Of a stretch of 64,000 bases of DNA, positions 13,256-25,200 are shown in pieces. Position numbers and translations under genes: made by a program. Location: NCBI GenBank assembly GCA_020746105.1, contig CM036636.1, forward strand, positions 1,922,001 to 1,986,000, written 5' to 3'. Every line of letters starts with the position of its first letter. The first letter of the stretch is position 1. The notes below the pieces were generated by a model, which worked only from the letters and a program-made list of their open reading frames with translations, was not told the origin of the DNA and searched no databases. Source of the DNA: Trogon surrucura. Lineage: Eukaryota; Chordata; Aves; Trogoniformes; Trogonidae.

Positions 13256-16200
13256 ATGAGCAGCGCGGAGCCGCCGCTCGGGGCCGGGCCGCGGGCTCAG
13301 CCCGCCTGGAAGCGGGAGATCCTGGAGCGAAAGCGGGCCAAGCTGGCCGGGGCGGCCGGCGGCGAGCCGGAGCCGCCGGCCGGGGAGCGCCTGGTGGTGG
13401 CGGAGAGCCTGGGCCCGCTGCGGGAGAACCCCTTCATGCGGCTGGAGAGCGAGCGGCGGCGGCTGCGGCAGGGGCTGCCCGGGCACGGCACCCCCGGCTC
13501 GGCGAAGCCGCTGCAGCAGCTGCTGGAGCTGTACAGCGCCGTGCCCGGCATCCGCACCATCCGCGCCGACAACATCCTCATCATCGAGTCCCAGCCCGAC
13601 GCCGCCGCCTGCTTCGCCGAGGGGGAAGCGCCGCCCGGCCGCCGCCGGGACCCGGCCGCCGCGCCCCCCGCCGCCTCCTCGCCGCCGCGGCGCCCCGACC
13701 CCCTGCGGGAGCTGCTGGCCCGCCGGGGCGCCGCCCTCGCCGAGATCCGCGCCGACCAGGTCGTCATCTACGAGGCGGCCGAGCCGCCGGAGCCTCCCGA
13801 GGCGGCCGAGCCGGGCACCGTCAGCCGCCTCCTGGAGAAGTTCGGGCAGCGCCCGCGGGGCCGCCGACGCCGCGGCGGGGAAGCGCTGCCCGGGCCCGGG
13901 CCCGGCGCCGGCCCGGCCGCTCCTCCGCAGGTGGGACCGGGCTCCCCCCGGGCCGGGCCGGCGGCTCCTCCTCCGGCGGTGCCGGGCTCCCCCCGGGCCG
14001 CTCCGCAGGTGGTTCCCGGCTCCCCCCGGGCCTCCGCGCCCTTCCAGAGGGGTCCCGGCTCCCCTCGGGCCTCGGCCCCCAAGGCGGGACCAGCACCTCC
14101 GCTGCCGGCTCCCCGGCCGGCTGCCCCCCAGCCCGCTGTCCTGCAGCCGGCTGCCCCCCGGGCTGCCCCCTCTCCGCCCGCCCCCGCTCCCCCCCGCGCT
14201 GGCACCCCCCAGCCCGCAGCCCCCCAGGCGGCCCCCGCTCCCCCCCGGGCTGTCGCCCCCCAGGCGGTCCCAGCCGCCCCCAAGGCCGTGGCAGCCCCCC
14301 AGGCCAACTGCTTTCTCCACAAGATCGGCTCCAACTCCTTCACCGTCACCCCCCCGGGGGCTCCCCCCCGGCAGCCGCATCCCCGAGCCCGGCGCTGTCC
14401 CCGCCGCCCGTGCCGCGCCGCCCAAGGGGCCACCAGTGCCATCCGCCAGCGCTCCCCCCACCAGAGCCAATGCCAGGAGGCCAAAGCCGGAGGAGGCCGA
14501 AGCAGCCGTGTCACCCTCGCCCAGTGCCAGTCTGGCCCCCAGTGCCACCGGCCCCACCCAGCCCCTCTCCTCCTCTGCCCCCCGGGCCGGGGGCTCCTTC
14601 GAAATCCACCCGGCCCCCAAGCCCGACTTGGCTGCCATCCCAGCCCACGACCTGCAGGCCCAGGCCCTGGCCAAGCTGCGCCTGAATTCGCGCAATTCCT
14701 TCCTCTTCGTGCCCCGCCGGGAGGGCGGCTCGGCTGTACCCCCGGCCCAGAGCACCCGGCCGGGGCCACCACCACCGCCCTCGGAGGAGAAGGCGCCGAA
14801 GGAGCCCCCGAGGGCTTCCGCCCCGGAGCAGGAGGAGCCTGTCACTTCCCCGCCGGCGCCTCTGGATCCATTGGTACCTGTGACTTACATCGATGACATT
14901 GTGGAGCCGGACAGTGGGGAGGTTTCTCCCAGGGCCAGCTTGGCTGCGAGGACGGGGAGCTTGGCGGATCAGCCCGGAGGAGCTGGCCCTGACTTGGAGA
15001 TGGAGTTTTCATCCGTGCCCCTCTACAGACCCCACTCTGCCCCCACCCAGAGAGGAGGCAGCACCTTCACTGTCGTGCCCAAAAGGAAGCCCGTCACCTC
15101 GGAGCTGCAGACTCTTGGTGATGCTGCTGTAAGGCCACAGCGGGAGGAAGACGAGGAAGAGGAGGAGAGCAAAGGGAAAGGCAAAGCCGTGGAGAATGCT
15201 GATGGGCCCCAGGCGGGGATATCCCACAAAAAGCGCTACCCTACGGTGAACGAGATCGAAGTGATCGGCGGGTACCTGTCCCTGGAGAGGTCCTGCATGA
15301 GCAAGACGGGCTCCCGCCGCAAGAAGGTAACTGCCTGGGGCACCTCTGCCCGGGACGGCCAGGCTGAAAGTGTCAGGAGACTGCTTTTAGCTTGTCTTTG
15401 CCTGAGGCACCGGGTGGCAAGGTGGGCAGTGTTTTTCTGGCCCTTTTGGGAGCCAGAGGTTTGCCTTCAGGAAGGGGACGCTGGGTGCCGTTCCACCAAG
15501 TAGGTGAGGGTGGGATGTGACCTGTGATGACTGCAGGGCCTGACCCACAGTCGCATCCTGAGGTGTGATAACGGAAGGTAAAATATTTCAGGTATTTAGC
15601 GAATTGAGGCGAGTCATGGGATTTGAACAGCTGCAGACTTGCCCCGCTCTGGCTTTGCTCACTGCGCCTGGCGGACGTTGGACATGTTGAGCTCCCCGTG
15701 GTCCCTGCCCAGCTTGTGACACGGTACAGTGCACAGGGTGGCATTGGTGTCTTCCGCGCATTACTGATCTATTGATAGAGGCTCAGGAATTAGGTCTCTA
15801 TTAGGCAGAAAGAGATCAGCAACAACTTAACTCCCCTTGATAGGATTATACCACCTGCCTGCTCGTCCTGAATGTGCAGCTCTGTCCCTTAAGATCTGGA
15901 AGAAGCTGATCGCACTGAGTGTCTTTGGAGTGAATGCTGGGTTTTCTCGCTGCTTGGGATCCAGCTTGGATCCTTGTGAGCCCTAAACTGAGAATTAATT
16001 TTTGCATGCCTCGTTGAAATGCATCTGGATATGATACAGACACAGTCATGCTGAGAGAGCAGGTTGTTTTGCTGCACCAGAGGAGTAGGTGTGAATCGTT
16101 TGGCACTGACAGCAGCACGCCGAGGTGACAAATCCCGATTTCTAGGTCTGCAAAGTGACGTGTTTTTCCGTAGCAGGAAGAGTTGTCTGATGTTCCGTTA

Positions 16201-19200
16201 CCTAAATTGGACTAAATATTTGATGGCCTGAATCCACAGGGATGCCTGAGGCGCTAAGCATTATAATTTGAGGAAATGCTTTGAGTAGGGTGCATCTCAT
16301 TGGGAAGGGAGGCAGGGAGTGCTTTCTTGTGACTTAACTTTATTAAATTCCTTCATAAGAGCACCCAGTCTGTATTAATTTGATCGTGGCTAATGCAGGC
16401 AGCAGATTCGGAGCGTGAATACCGTGAGATCCAGAAGAAGCAGATAAGCAGGAGTGGTGATTCTCACTCAGTGCTCCTGCAGTTTTTCCTTCTCTTTCTA
16501 CAAGGAAATGCTCGATCAGAGTGAAATTGTTCTTCTACTTAAATACCTGCTGGCTCACACTCATTCCAGCAGTTTTCTTAGCGCTGCTCAGTTCAGTGTG
16601 TGGTATTAATTGGTTTTAGACCAAATTAGGTGCATGGTATAAATGGTGAAAATATCAAGAGGACATGCTGCAGTTACGAGTACTGTTACGATGGAGCAGA
16701 AAACACAGAGGAAACCTGGTGGGAAAGCTGCTCATAGATAAGCCTGGCTTCTCATGCAGCCAGGGGAGCTGATTTTGCTGTGCTGGGTGGTGCTGCTGGC
16801 CTTGCTGGTAAAAGAATAGAGCCTCTAGTAAGCAAAATGAATTAAGTAGTGGCATCTCTGTCCTTGGAGCTATTTGAGACTTGCCTGGGGAGAGCTCTGA
16901 GCAACTGATGGGGTCAGACTTGCTTGGAGCTAGAGAATCCCGAGGTTCTTTCCACACCTAAAATACCGTATGATTCTTCGACATCGGTTAACAACTGTTT
17001 TGCCTGTTCAGTGGTGGATTTGTGTGACATTGGGCAGGTCATGTGGCTTCTCTGCCTGCGTTCTTAGCAGCTTAACAGCATTAACTATCCCGCTCCGCAG
17101 GCACTGTGAAGTGTGCTAAAGGCTGCAGGATGTGGATGCAGCTGTAGCAGGAGTCACTAAGAGTTACGTGTGGGGATTGCATAAATGTCTAGTTTCTGAG
17201 AAGAGAGATACGAAAAAGCACAGGAGGAACTGCCTGTTGTGTTGCAGAGCTCAGGAGGCCGAAACAAATGGGGATCCTTTGGAAAATAAGGTCCACCTTA
17301 AGGAGAAGTAGTAGAGACCCAAGTTTCTAGGTGAAATTAAATGTGGGAGGTGGTGGGAGAAATAGTTCCCATTCCGAGAAACTTTCAGTTCCCTTCTTCC
17401 TAGGAGTGGCAAGCGTGGAGTTTAACTTTGTAGCCAGGGTTTAAGGAGATGCTGATGCTGCAGCAAATGGAAAGATTTCTGTTTACTCTTAACCCAGAGG
17501 ATGTTTGTGGCTTCTGCTCTGGGTAATAAGGCTGCGTGTTGATGCCTGAAAAGGAAGGAGCTAGCATCAGGACACATTCCTTGGTTTCTTCCCAAGAGAT
17601 TGCTCTGTGTCACCAAGGCAACCGGCCAAAAGACAAGGGTTCTGTTTTGTAGATATGTCGGGGTTTTCAGAAACTTGATTGTGGCCTGAAGTGGGCAGGA
17701 GACATTTCCTGCGGGCTGGAAGCTGCAGTTTTTTGGAAAACCATCTTTTCTCTTTTGGGGGTGTCTAAATCAAACCTGATGCTGGTTTCACTGATCACCT
17801 ACCCAGGTCTTCTGGGGTGTTTCTCCCCAGGCTACATGAGCCCACCTCCTGCTGAGCATCTTCTTTTCCAAACCTTGCCTTGGATTGCTGAGAAGTCTTT
17901 AGGTATGCTCCAGGCTCTAGAAAGTGGTGTTTAGTGAAACTCCCGGTGATTTGGGAAATGTTATCCGCTCGCTGATACCCAGCAGGAATCTGGGCAAGAT
18001 AAAGAGCGGGTCTAGCAGAGCCCGGAAATGCCACGTTCCTGTCTTACAGGCCGGGCTAGGGATTTATTAGGAAGGAGAGAGGTGGTTTAGGCTGATGGTT
18101 TGGCGAGATGCGGAGCGTGTTTTTCTTCAAACGTGGCAATTTGGCCTCCCTTTCCCCTCACCTTGTCTGGCCACTGATTGCCAGCAAAATTGGAACTGGC
18201 TCGGTCCACATCCTCCACGGCTTTTTGGAGCAGGAGGGCGGCTGGGCCAGGGTGGGAGTGGGTTGCGGAGCCGCTGTGGTCTGCGGGGAGGGAGCCCCAG
18301 CCCCCTGCTCTCGGGCTGCAGGGTCGAGTCATGCCCGTGACTTTGCTGTGTTCAAGGCCTGTCAGGGGAAAAATAGCTTTATTGCTCCTTCCAGATAGTT
18401 CAAATATGCGAAGCGACTGTTTGTTTTGAGGTCGGACCTGGATCTTGAGCCAGTGAGGGAGAAAGAAATGTTGTTCCTGTGTCGGAATAAAAAACGGGTT
18501 CCCAGCTCTCTTGTGCAACTGTGGGACAGCCGTTGTTCACCCTGGACTGTGAAGGTGAACGTGGGCTTGTGTCTGATGGGACACGATCAGGATGTGCAGG
18601 TGGAGGGCAGAGCCCCAGCCATGCTCGTCCCAGGGACCGGGCTACCCGTGTGGGCAGGGAGCTTGAGCTCTGGTCCTCCCACACATGTTAAGATGCCCTT
18701 CAGTACTCTTCATCTGCTCCAGGGCTGCTCTGAGACCTCTCCAAGTGCTTAGTTCAGATAAAAGGAGTTTGAAAGCTAAGGGGACGTCGGCAACCTCGAG
18801 CAGCCGTGCTGGGTTTGGAGCGGAAGGCTGGGCAGCTGCTGGTGGAGGCCACTGAGCCGTCAGCTCCGACGGTGAGCACAGGATATGTGCACAGGAGTGG
18901 CAGGAGACCTACTGACCTTTATTCTAACCAGGGAGAGGGGGAGAGGATGCAGAGCGCCGTTGGTGACCTCCGTTCGGTGCTTCGTCCTCCCTTATTACAG
19001 AAGTGGTAAAGATGCTTCAGCCTGGTGGCAGCCCCAGGAGGAAACGAAGGCTTTGCTGCAGGATGTGGATCTTTGGGATCTTGGAGGATAAAATCTCGCT
19101 TAGCTGAGCTGACAAGAATCAATCGTGATTTGGTTACCTGCCAAAATAACGTACAATAAAGTTGTCAGCAAGATAGAAATCTAGGTTTCTGGAAAACACG

Positions 19201-22200
19201 TGACTGGCATGTTGGAACGAGGGACTGGAAAGGGCTGCAAGCTGCTGGGCCAGCCGGGGTCCTGAGAAGCAGTTGTCTGTCTTGAGGCTTCATGTTCTCA
19301 CCTTGCTGGAGGTTGGACTCTGTCCTGAAGGGACTGTGTGTACAGAATTTTGCCTCCTTCCTTGTGTCTTGTCTCTCGCAGGTTCATCCCAAATCACGGC
19401 AAGTCTGTCCTCTCCAGGACCTGGTGCCTCTTGGGCATCCTGCAGGAGAGGTGCCTTCTGGCTCAGGCCACCCAAAGTCCTCTAAATAACGGGACTTAAG
19501 AACCAGCAGACATCAGACTGTTGATGGTTTTAATGTTTTTTGCATTTGCAGTTTGCCGCGGGCTGGAGGGTGAGCTGCAGCCTTGTGTGAACAGGGCTTA
19601 CAAGTACAAGGCTGGTGGGATCCAGACAGTTGGGAGCCCTCAGTGCTTTCTTCTTTGCAAAATTTTCAAAGATGTTCAGCTTCAGCTGAACTTCAGAAAG
19701 TTCCAGCTTATGTGGACTTTATGTCATCTGTTTTCTAACGTTTTGAGCTGCATAATGCCTGAATATGACTTGCAAGTACCCGCTTAAATGTCTCTTAAAA
19801 AATTATTCCAAACATCCCTCAGCTTTCCATCACAGGCGGGATTGGGCAGCGGTTTTGTTGGTCTAACCTGCTGAACTTCTCGCTCTGTACCTTTCCATCC
19901 GTTCGGTTCTGCTGGAGATGGTCTCCGGTGAGAACCAGGTGTAGGCTCGAGATGTTGGCAGGGATGAACTTCCAACTGTTGTCCAGACCTGTTTGGAGCA
20001 AGTCTGCACGGCGTGGAATCTGAATACCGGTGACTGCCTGGAGTGTTTTGTTTTGTTTTTTTTCTGCAGTGCATAACACAAGTAAATTAACCATAACACA
20101 AATAAATAGCCATAACACAAGTAAATTAACCTGATGGTAGAAGCAAAAAGCACTTAGACTCCCTTGTCTCTGTGTTTTGGAGGGGTCGGGAAAAAAATTT
20201 GTGTTATTTAGCTCCTGGAGAGCTGCGTGTTCCTGTCCTGGTTTCTGGTTTTTGCTGGTGCAGACACATCTGCCACGTGTAAGGAGGGGCTGTAGTGCAT
20301 ATCTGACGTGGATGCACAGAGTTTTTAGAAGGTGAGGTCAGCAGCGAGAACTCCCACATGTCTTGGGTGACCAGGTGCAGTCCCTCCCTTGCAAAGGTGA
20401 TTTCCACCAGCTGTCAGATGGGAGCAGGCTGTTTTGCCCAGACACTGCAACTTCCCTGCCCTTTTCTGATTCTGCTGCTTTTCAGCCCGTGACGTTGGTG
20501 ACTGAAGACTCTATAAACTGGGATCTCGTTGGGGTTGTAGCTTTTAAACCACCTCACAAGCTGCGCCTGAGGCTGTCGGTGAGGGAGTAGGTTGGGTTTG
20601 TTTCCCCTCTGCCTGCCAGCTCCTTGATGTGCTGATGCTTTGTTGTGCCAAACCCCTGGCAGAGCAGATAATTCATATTTATCTCATCTCTGTAGTGGGA
20701 CGTTTTCTGTGACTGAGATTCTCCATGGCCTTACCGCTCCCACGCTTCACCTGCTGCCGCAGCGACGGTCTCCCAAATTCCTCCTGTTTCTTTTTTCCTC
20801 CCGTCCCCTGCTTGTCGGCAGCACAGGGTACCGGACAGAGGAGCTAAAATAGAAACTCTTACGCAAACAAGAGACGAGGCTGCCTTTGAAGCTGGTTAGG
20901 ACGTGCCCGGGGCTCAGCTCGCCCCAGAGCTTGAGAGGAGATTTGGAGTGCTTTGCGCTCTGAATTCTGATCACGCGGATTATGGTGAACGTTATCTTAA
21001 TCAGTTTCCTTAATCTGTGGGCCAGATTGGAGATGGTTTGTAATTTCCCTCCCGTCTTAATATTCAGGTTCTCTGGGGTTTGAGTTTTGTTCCTCACTTT
21101 GCTTTTTCTAGTACGTGGTTACGGTATCTTCCTGAAAGAGCTGAGGAAGTACACACTCAGGCTGGCTAGGGCTGAAGTCCTGTTTGTGTGTGTTATATGT
21201 GGGAAAGGGTAGGAAAAATAAAAATGTTTAATTTCCTGGTTCAGGGGCAATAGAGCAACTCTTAGTAAGAGCTCTGTGCAAGATACACAGAAACTCCCTG
21301 GGAAAATCTGGATTGAAGGAAGTCGGCGCTGCCGTTTTCTGAGAAGTGCCCTTCAGATGTTCTTGGGAACTTGGCTGGATGGAGCCGCTGCTGTGTAGGC
21401 ACTCGAAGGGCTGCAGACATTATGAGAGCAAACCGTTTGCGTGCTCAGGGAAGTGCTATAGCTTAGAGCTAGGGAAAATGCAGGTCTACGGGCATATCTG
21501 TAAGCCTCATGATGAACTTGCTGCACTTAGTCGCTTCTCTTCGAGGAAGTATCTTTTGCATATTAGTAGTACAGAAAAAGGGCAAGAGAGACGTGAACTC
21601 CCGTCGTGCAGCTAACACTCTTCACACCACTGAAGCCTTTTGGTCCTGAGGTCTGGAATGAGCCCCTTGCCAGGCTGGGAAGCTGTTCTGTTCCCAACCT
21701 CCCTGTATTTCCTGGCAAATGATGCTCCATCTGTCCCAGCTGGAGACTGATCATTTGCACCGAACCGAGGTATTTGCTTGGGCTGCTCTGCTCAGACTCA
21801 GTTGCACAGAAATGTTTGTGGCTGGCATCTCCCAGCACTGCACCGCGTTGTAACCACTAATTGTAGGCTCAGAGATGCCTGTAGAGCCAAATCCTCTGCT
21901 CCTTGGGAGTTTTGTGTGTTGTTTGTGAAGATACCAAGTCCTGACACTAATTGTGTCTTGTTTATGCCCGCTCGCTTTGTGTATTCAGATGAGATTCGTT
22001 TCGTATATGTAGGGAAACTTGTCCAATTCTTACGGGCCAAGTAATAAATACTTGAATTGCGAGTTGAACTGTGGAAGGCTCTGGCTCGTCTCTCTGCAGA
22101 TGTGCGAAGGAATGAAGGGATCCTTGGGAGAATGGCTGCTTTGTGCCGTGCCAGGAACTCCAACCGCCCCGTGGTTGTTGGGGCGCTGGAATCTCTCCCT

Positions 22201-25200
22201 CTCCGAGGGAAGAGTTACCCAAGCCGTCTGCCTGGCGATGCTCCTCGGGACTGTCCCTACCCTGTCACTTGTCATCAGGAATTTGAAACTTCCCCGTGTC
22301 TTGTACAAGGAGTTTAATATTTCGATTCTTCATGCATTGCTCCTATCTACCATGTGCTTCAGCATATTGATTACACAGAGCTGGCTTTGTGGGTTGCCTT
22401 GTAAATGGAGACTTTCTTGTTTTGCCTTGTGGCTTGGGAGCTGGGATGTGATCCTGGAGGCAACCTCTCCTTTGGCGGCATCACAGTGCTTCCTTGACAC
22501 GCTCCAGCTGTAAATCTTTAGCGGTGCTGCTCTGTTTGGTAACTAATTCTGACACAGTTAATAGTTGAGCAAAACTTTGTGTCACTCTTAGGAAACGCTT
22601 CTTGGAACAAGCATGATCAAGTGAGCCTGTAGTGGAGCAGCCAAGCCCGGTGCTGCAAAACTCTTCTTTTTTTTTGCACAGAATGACAGAAAAGTACTTT
22701 TCTGAAGTGCCAGCTGCAGTTTTCTGGGCACACTTAAGCTGCTTCAGCCCTAGCAGTACAGGGTTAATTTGATCTAGGAACCAAGCCTCGAGTTGTCTCT
22801 GTTCCTAGGGATACTTCTCAGGGGAAACTCCTTTCTTCCTGTGTCAAGGAAAGGTTTTAGGGGTACAAAAGCTCCTTATCTTCCCCTGAATGACACCAAA
22901 TGCCTGGTAATATGCTGATGCTCCTGCAGCCTCCAGGGTGCTGTTCCAGGCTGCTGCACATAGAGATTGTGCCTGGAGTTATTCAACGATTTGGGCTGAC
23001 AGGTGACTAAGTTTTCAGGACGAGTACAAGCATGTAGATCAGCTCGTTCCTAGCTCCTAGGAAATGACTCTTTTCCCCCCAAACCCTTTTATCTAAAAGT
23101 TTCTGAGAGAAAACTGCCTTGTGCAGGAGTTGTCTACATCATTGACTGCGGGTTGTAGGGAAAAAAATGAAGGTCCCTGCAGAGGGATGCACTTTATGAA
23201 CTGCTCCTCCACCTTCTTTTACTAAATCTGCTGCTCGGTGAGAATGGTCAGACTGGGGCAGATGGAAAGAGCAAGGTAGATCCTTCGGGGATCTTTGTCC
23301 CCCACCAAATATCTGCTTCTACCCTCCATTTCCAGTCTTGTATGCAGGTTTTTTGTGCAGGGACCTTCCCTCTCACCCCACAGCAGCGTGGAGCTGGAAG
23401 GTTGTTGTCTGTCGAGAGATCTTCACACGGATGCTGGGCTCCGCTGGGCAGAGCCTCCACCAACCCACTGAGTGGGTTTTGGTGCTGGAGGAGTTTTCCT
23501 GCCCAGCTTGGGGGGGCTGTTTCTTGCAAACCTCTGTGGGATGCCTGTATCAGCAGGCTTCCCGGTGCAGTTTTCAGGTGTCTGGTGCGATGTGTCGTGC
23601 TTTCGTCTCGTTGACGAACTCTTTAGACAGCCAGTGCAGCAGCAAGCCTAGCAAAGCTCGATGTCAGACTGCGGAAGGTTCTTCAAAAACGCTGATTTTG
23701 TTCATTCTTGTTCTCTCAGTGGTATCAGTCACTCGCTGTTTTGTATTCATGCTGAGTTGTTGTCCACCCTTCCTGCAAGTGTCAGCCAAAACCCTCCTGA
23801 TGCCGTTGCTGAGCAAGGAGGAGGAATTTCCCTGACCATGTCTGAAAACCTGCTTTAAATCGCCCCCAGCAGCACCTCGGCAGCCCCATGCATGTCCTGC
23901 GCTTGGGGAGGGAGGACAATTAGACGAAAATTAGTACCTGAAAAGAGCAAATCTTGATCCCTGGTGCTACTCAGCTGTTTGGATCTTGTGAAGTGCTTGG
24001 GCAGCACAACCACGTTACTGGAAAATTGTCACGACGCAGCAGCCGCTGCCCTCTTATCTAGAGCGTGCAGCAGTTTGGACATGCTGGAGGTGCTCTGTGG
24101 TGGTAGCAGGGGCAGGGATAAACTCCGTTTCTTTCAATGCCTAGAACAATATTTTTTTTTTTGCCTTGCTGTTAAAAGGCGAGGATTTGGACTGCTAAAG
24201 AGGTTCCTGTTTAAAAGGCGTAAAACGCCCTGCCTTATCGCTTTGGCTTTGCCACATCTGCCAAGAAGCAAATGCGATAACGGGTGGAGAAGAGAAAAGC
24301 CACGTTAAAGAGATTGCTTCTGGAGCCGGTGCAGATTAACCCCGTGGTTTACTCTGGAGATTTACGGTCATATATCCCTGGTTTGTGAGCGGCCGTTGGG
24401 TGTTTGCCCTTACATTAACTGCGGAGCCTGGCGGACGTTGCCACCTCAGTTTTTGGAGGCAAGGTGCCTGCTGACTTCCCTTTTTCCTGTCGCAGGTTGA
24501 TTTCTGTAAACTGGTTGTTTTGATTTCTAACAAGTCTTTGTACATGGGGCCTCATTTGCTGTTGGTCTGGATACAGGCTGGGTCCTGACAGCCTGCATCC
24601 CCTGAAACAAGGCTGATTTTATTTTCTTTTTTTTTTCCCTAACTGAGCCCTGTGTGCCTCCTCACATTTACGCTTCTTGGGCAATGTTTACCGTGTGTAC
24701 TCTATTACTCATTACTCTTCAAATCCTAGCAAATAAATAAGTGATTTTAGCTATGGCAACAAGAATCTGGTGGCTGAACACCACCACAGTATTCCCTGCA
24801 AAGCTGCCTTATTTGTCCCAGTGCGACTGATTGCTGGGCAGGGTATTAGTGTGTAGATGTGTGGGTTTGGGTTGGACCCTGGTTGTGTGACACAGTTCTG
24901 GGTGAAGCATTCAGCTGAGCAAATAGTGACAAATTCCTGCAAACATCCCCAGCTGAAGGGTGCAGAATTCAGCCTTTCAGCAACTGGCAGCTGCTGCTGC
25001 AGCAGAAACGGGGGAACTTGAGGCTGAGACACCGTGACCAGAGTTCTCTGGCTGAGCTCGAGTGTGCTTGGCTCTTCTGGGAGTTGTTTTTCTTCTGAAG
25101 AAAACAACCCTTTTGTCTTTCCATAAATGTCTATATGGTCTGGCGAGGGGCTGCTGGCTGTGGAAACTGACTGCCTGTGCTATTACTGGGCTCTTGGTTT

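Noticed and set aside
13198-14685. 495-codon open frame in another plus-strand frame of TPRN exon 1
   Set aside because: Low-complexity Pro/Arg/Gly sequence in the wrong frame; the taperin motifs lie in the other two plus-strand frames, upstream and downstream of the surplus base.
13025-14845. 606-codon open frame antisense to TPRN exon 1
   Set aside because: It is a by-product of extreme GC content opposite a real coding exon. It is Gly/Arg/Ala-rich, without domain or conservation.
22019-22513. 164-codon plus-strand frame in TPRN intron 1
   Set aside because: Composition and lack of motifs fit a random frame; no sign of splice-linked exons or a retrocopy.
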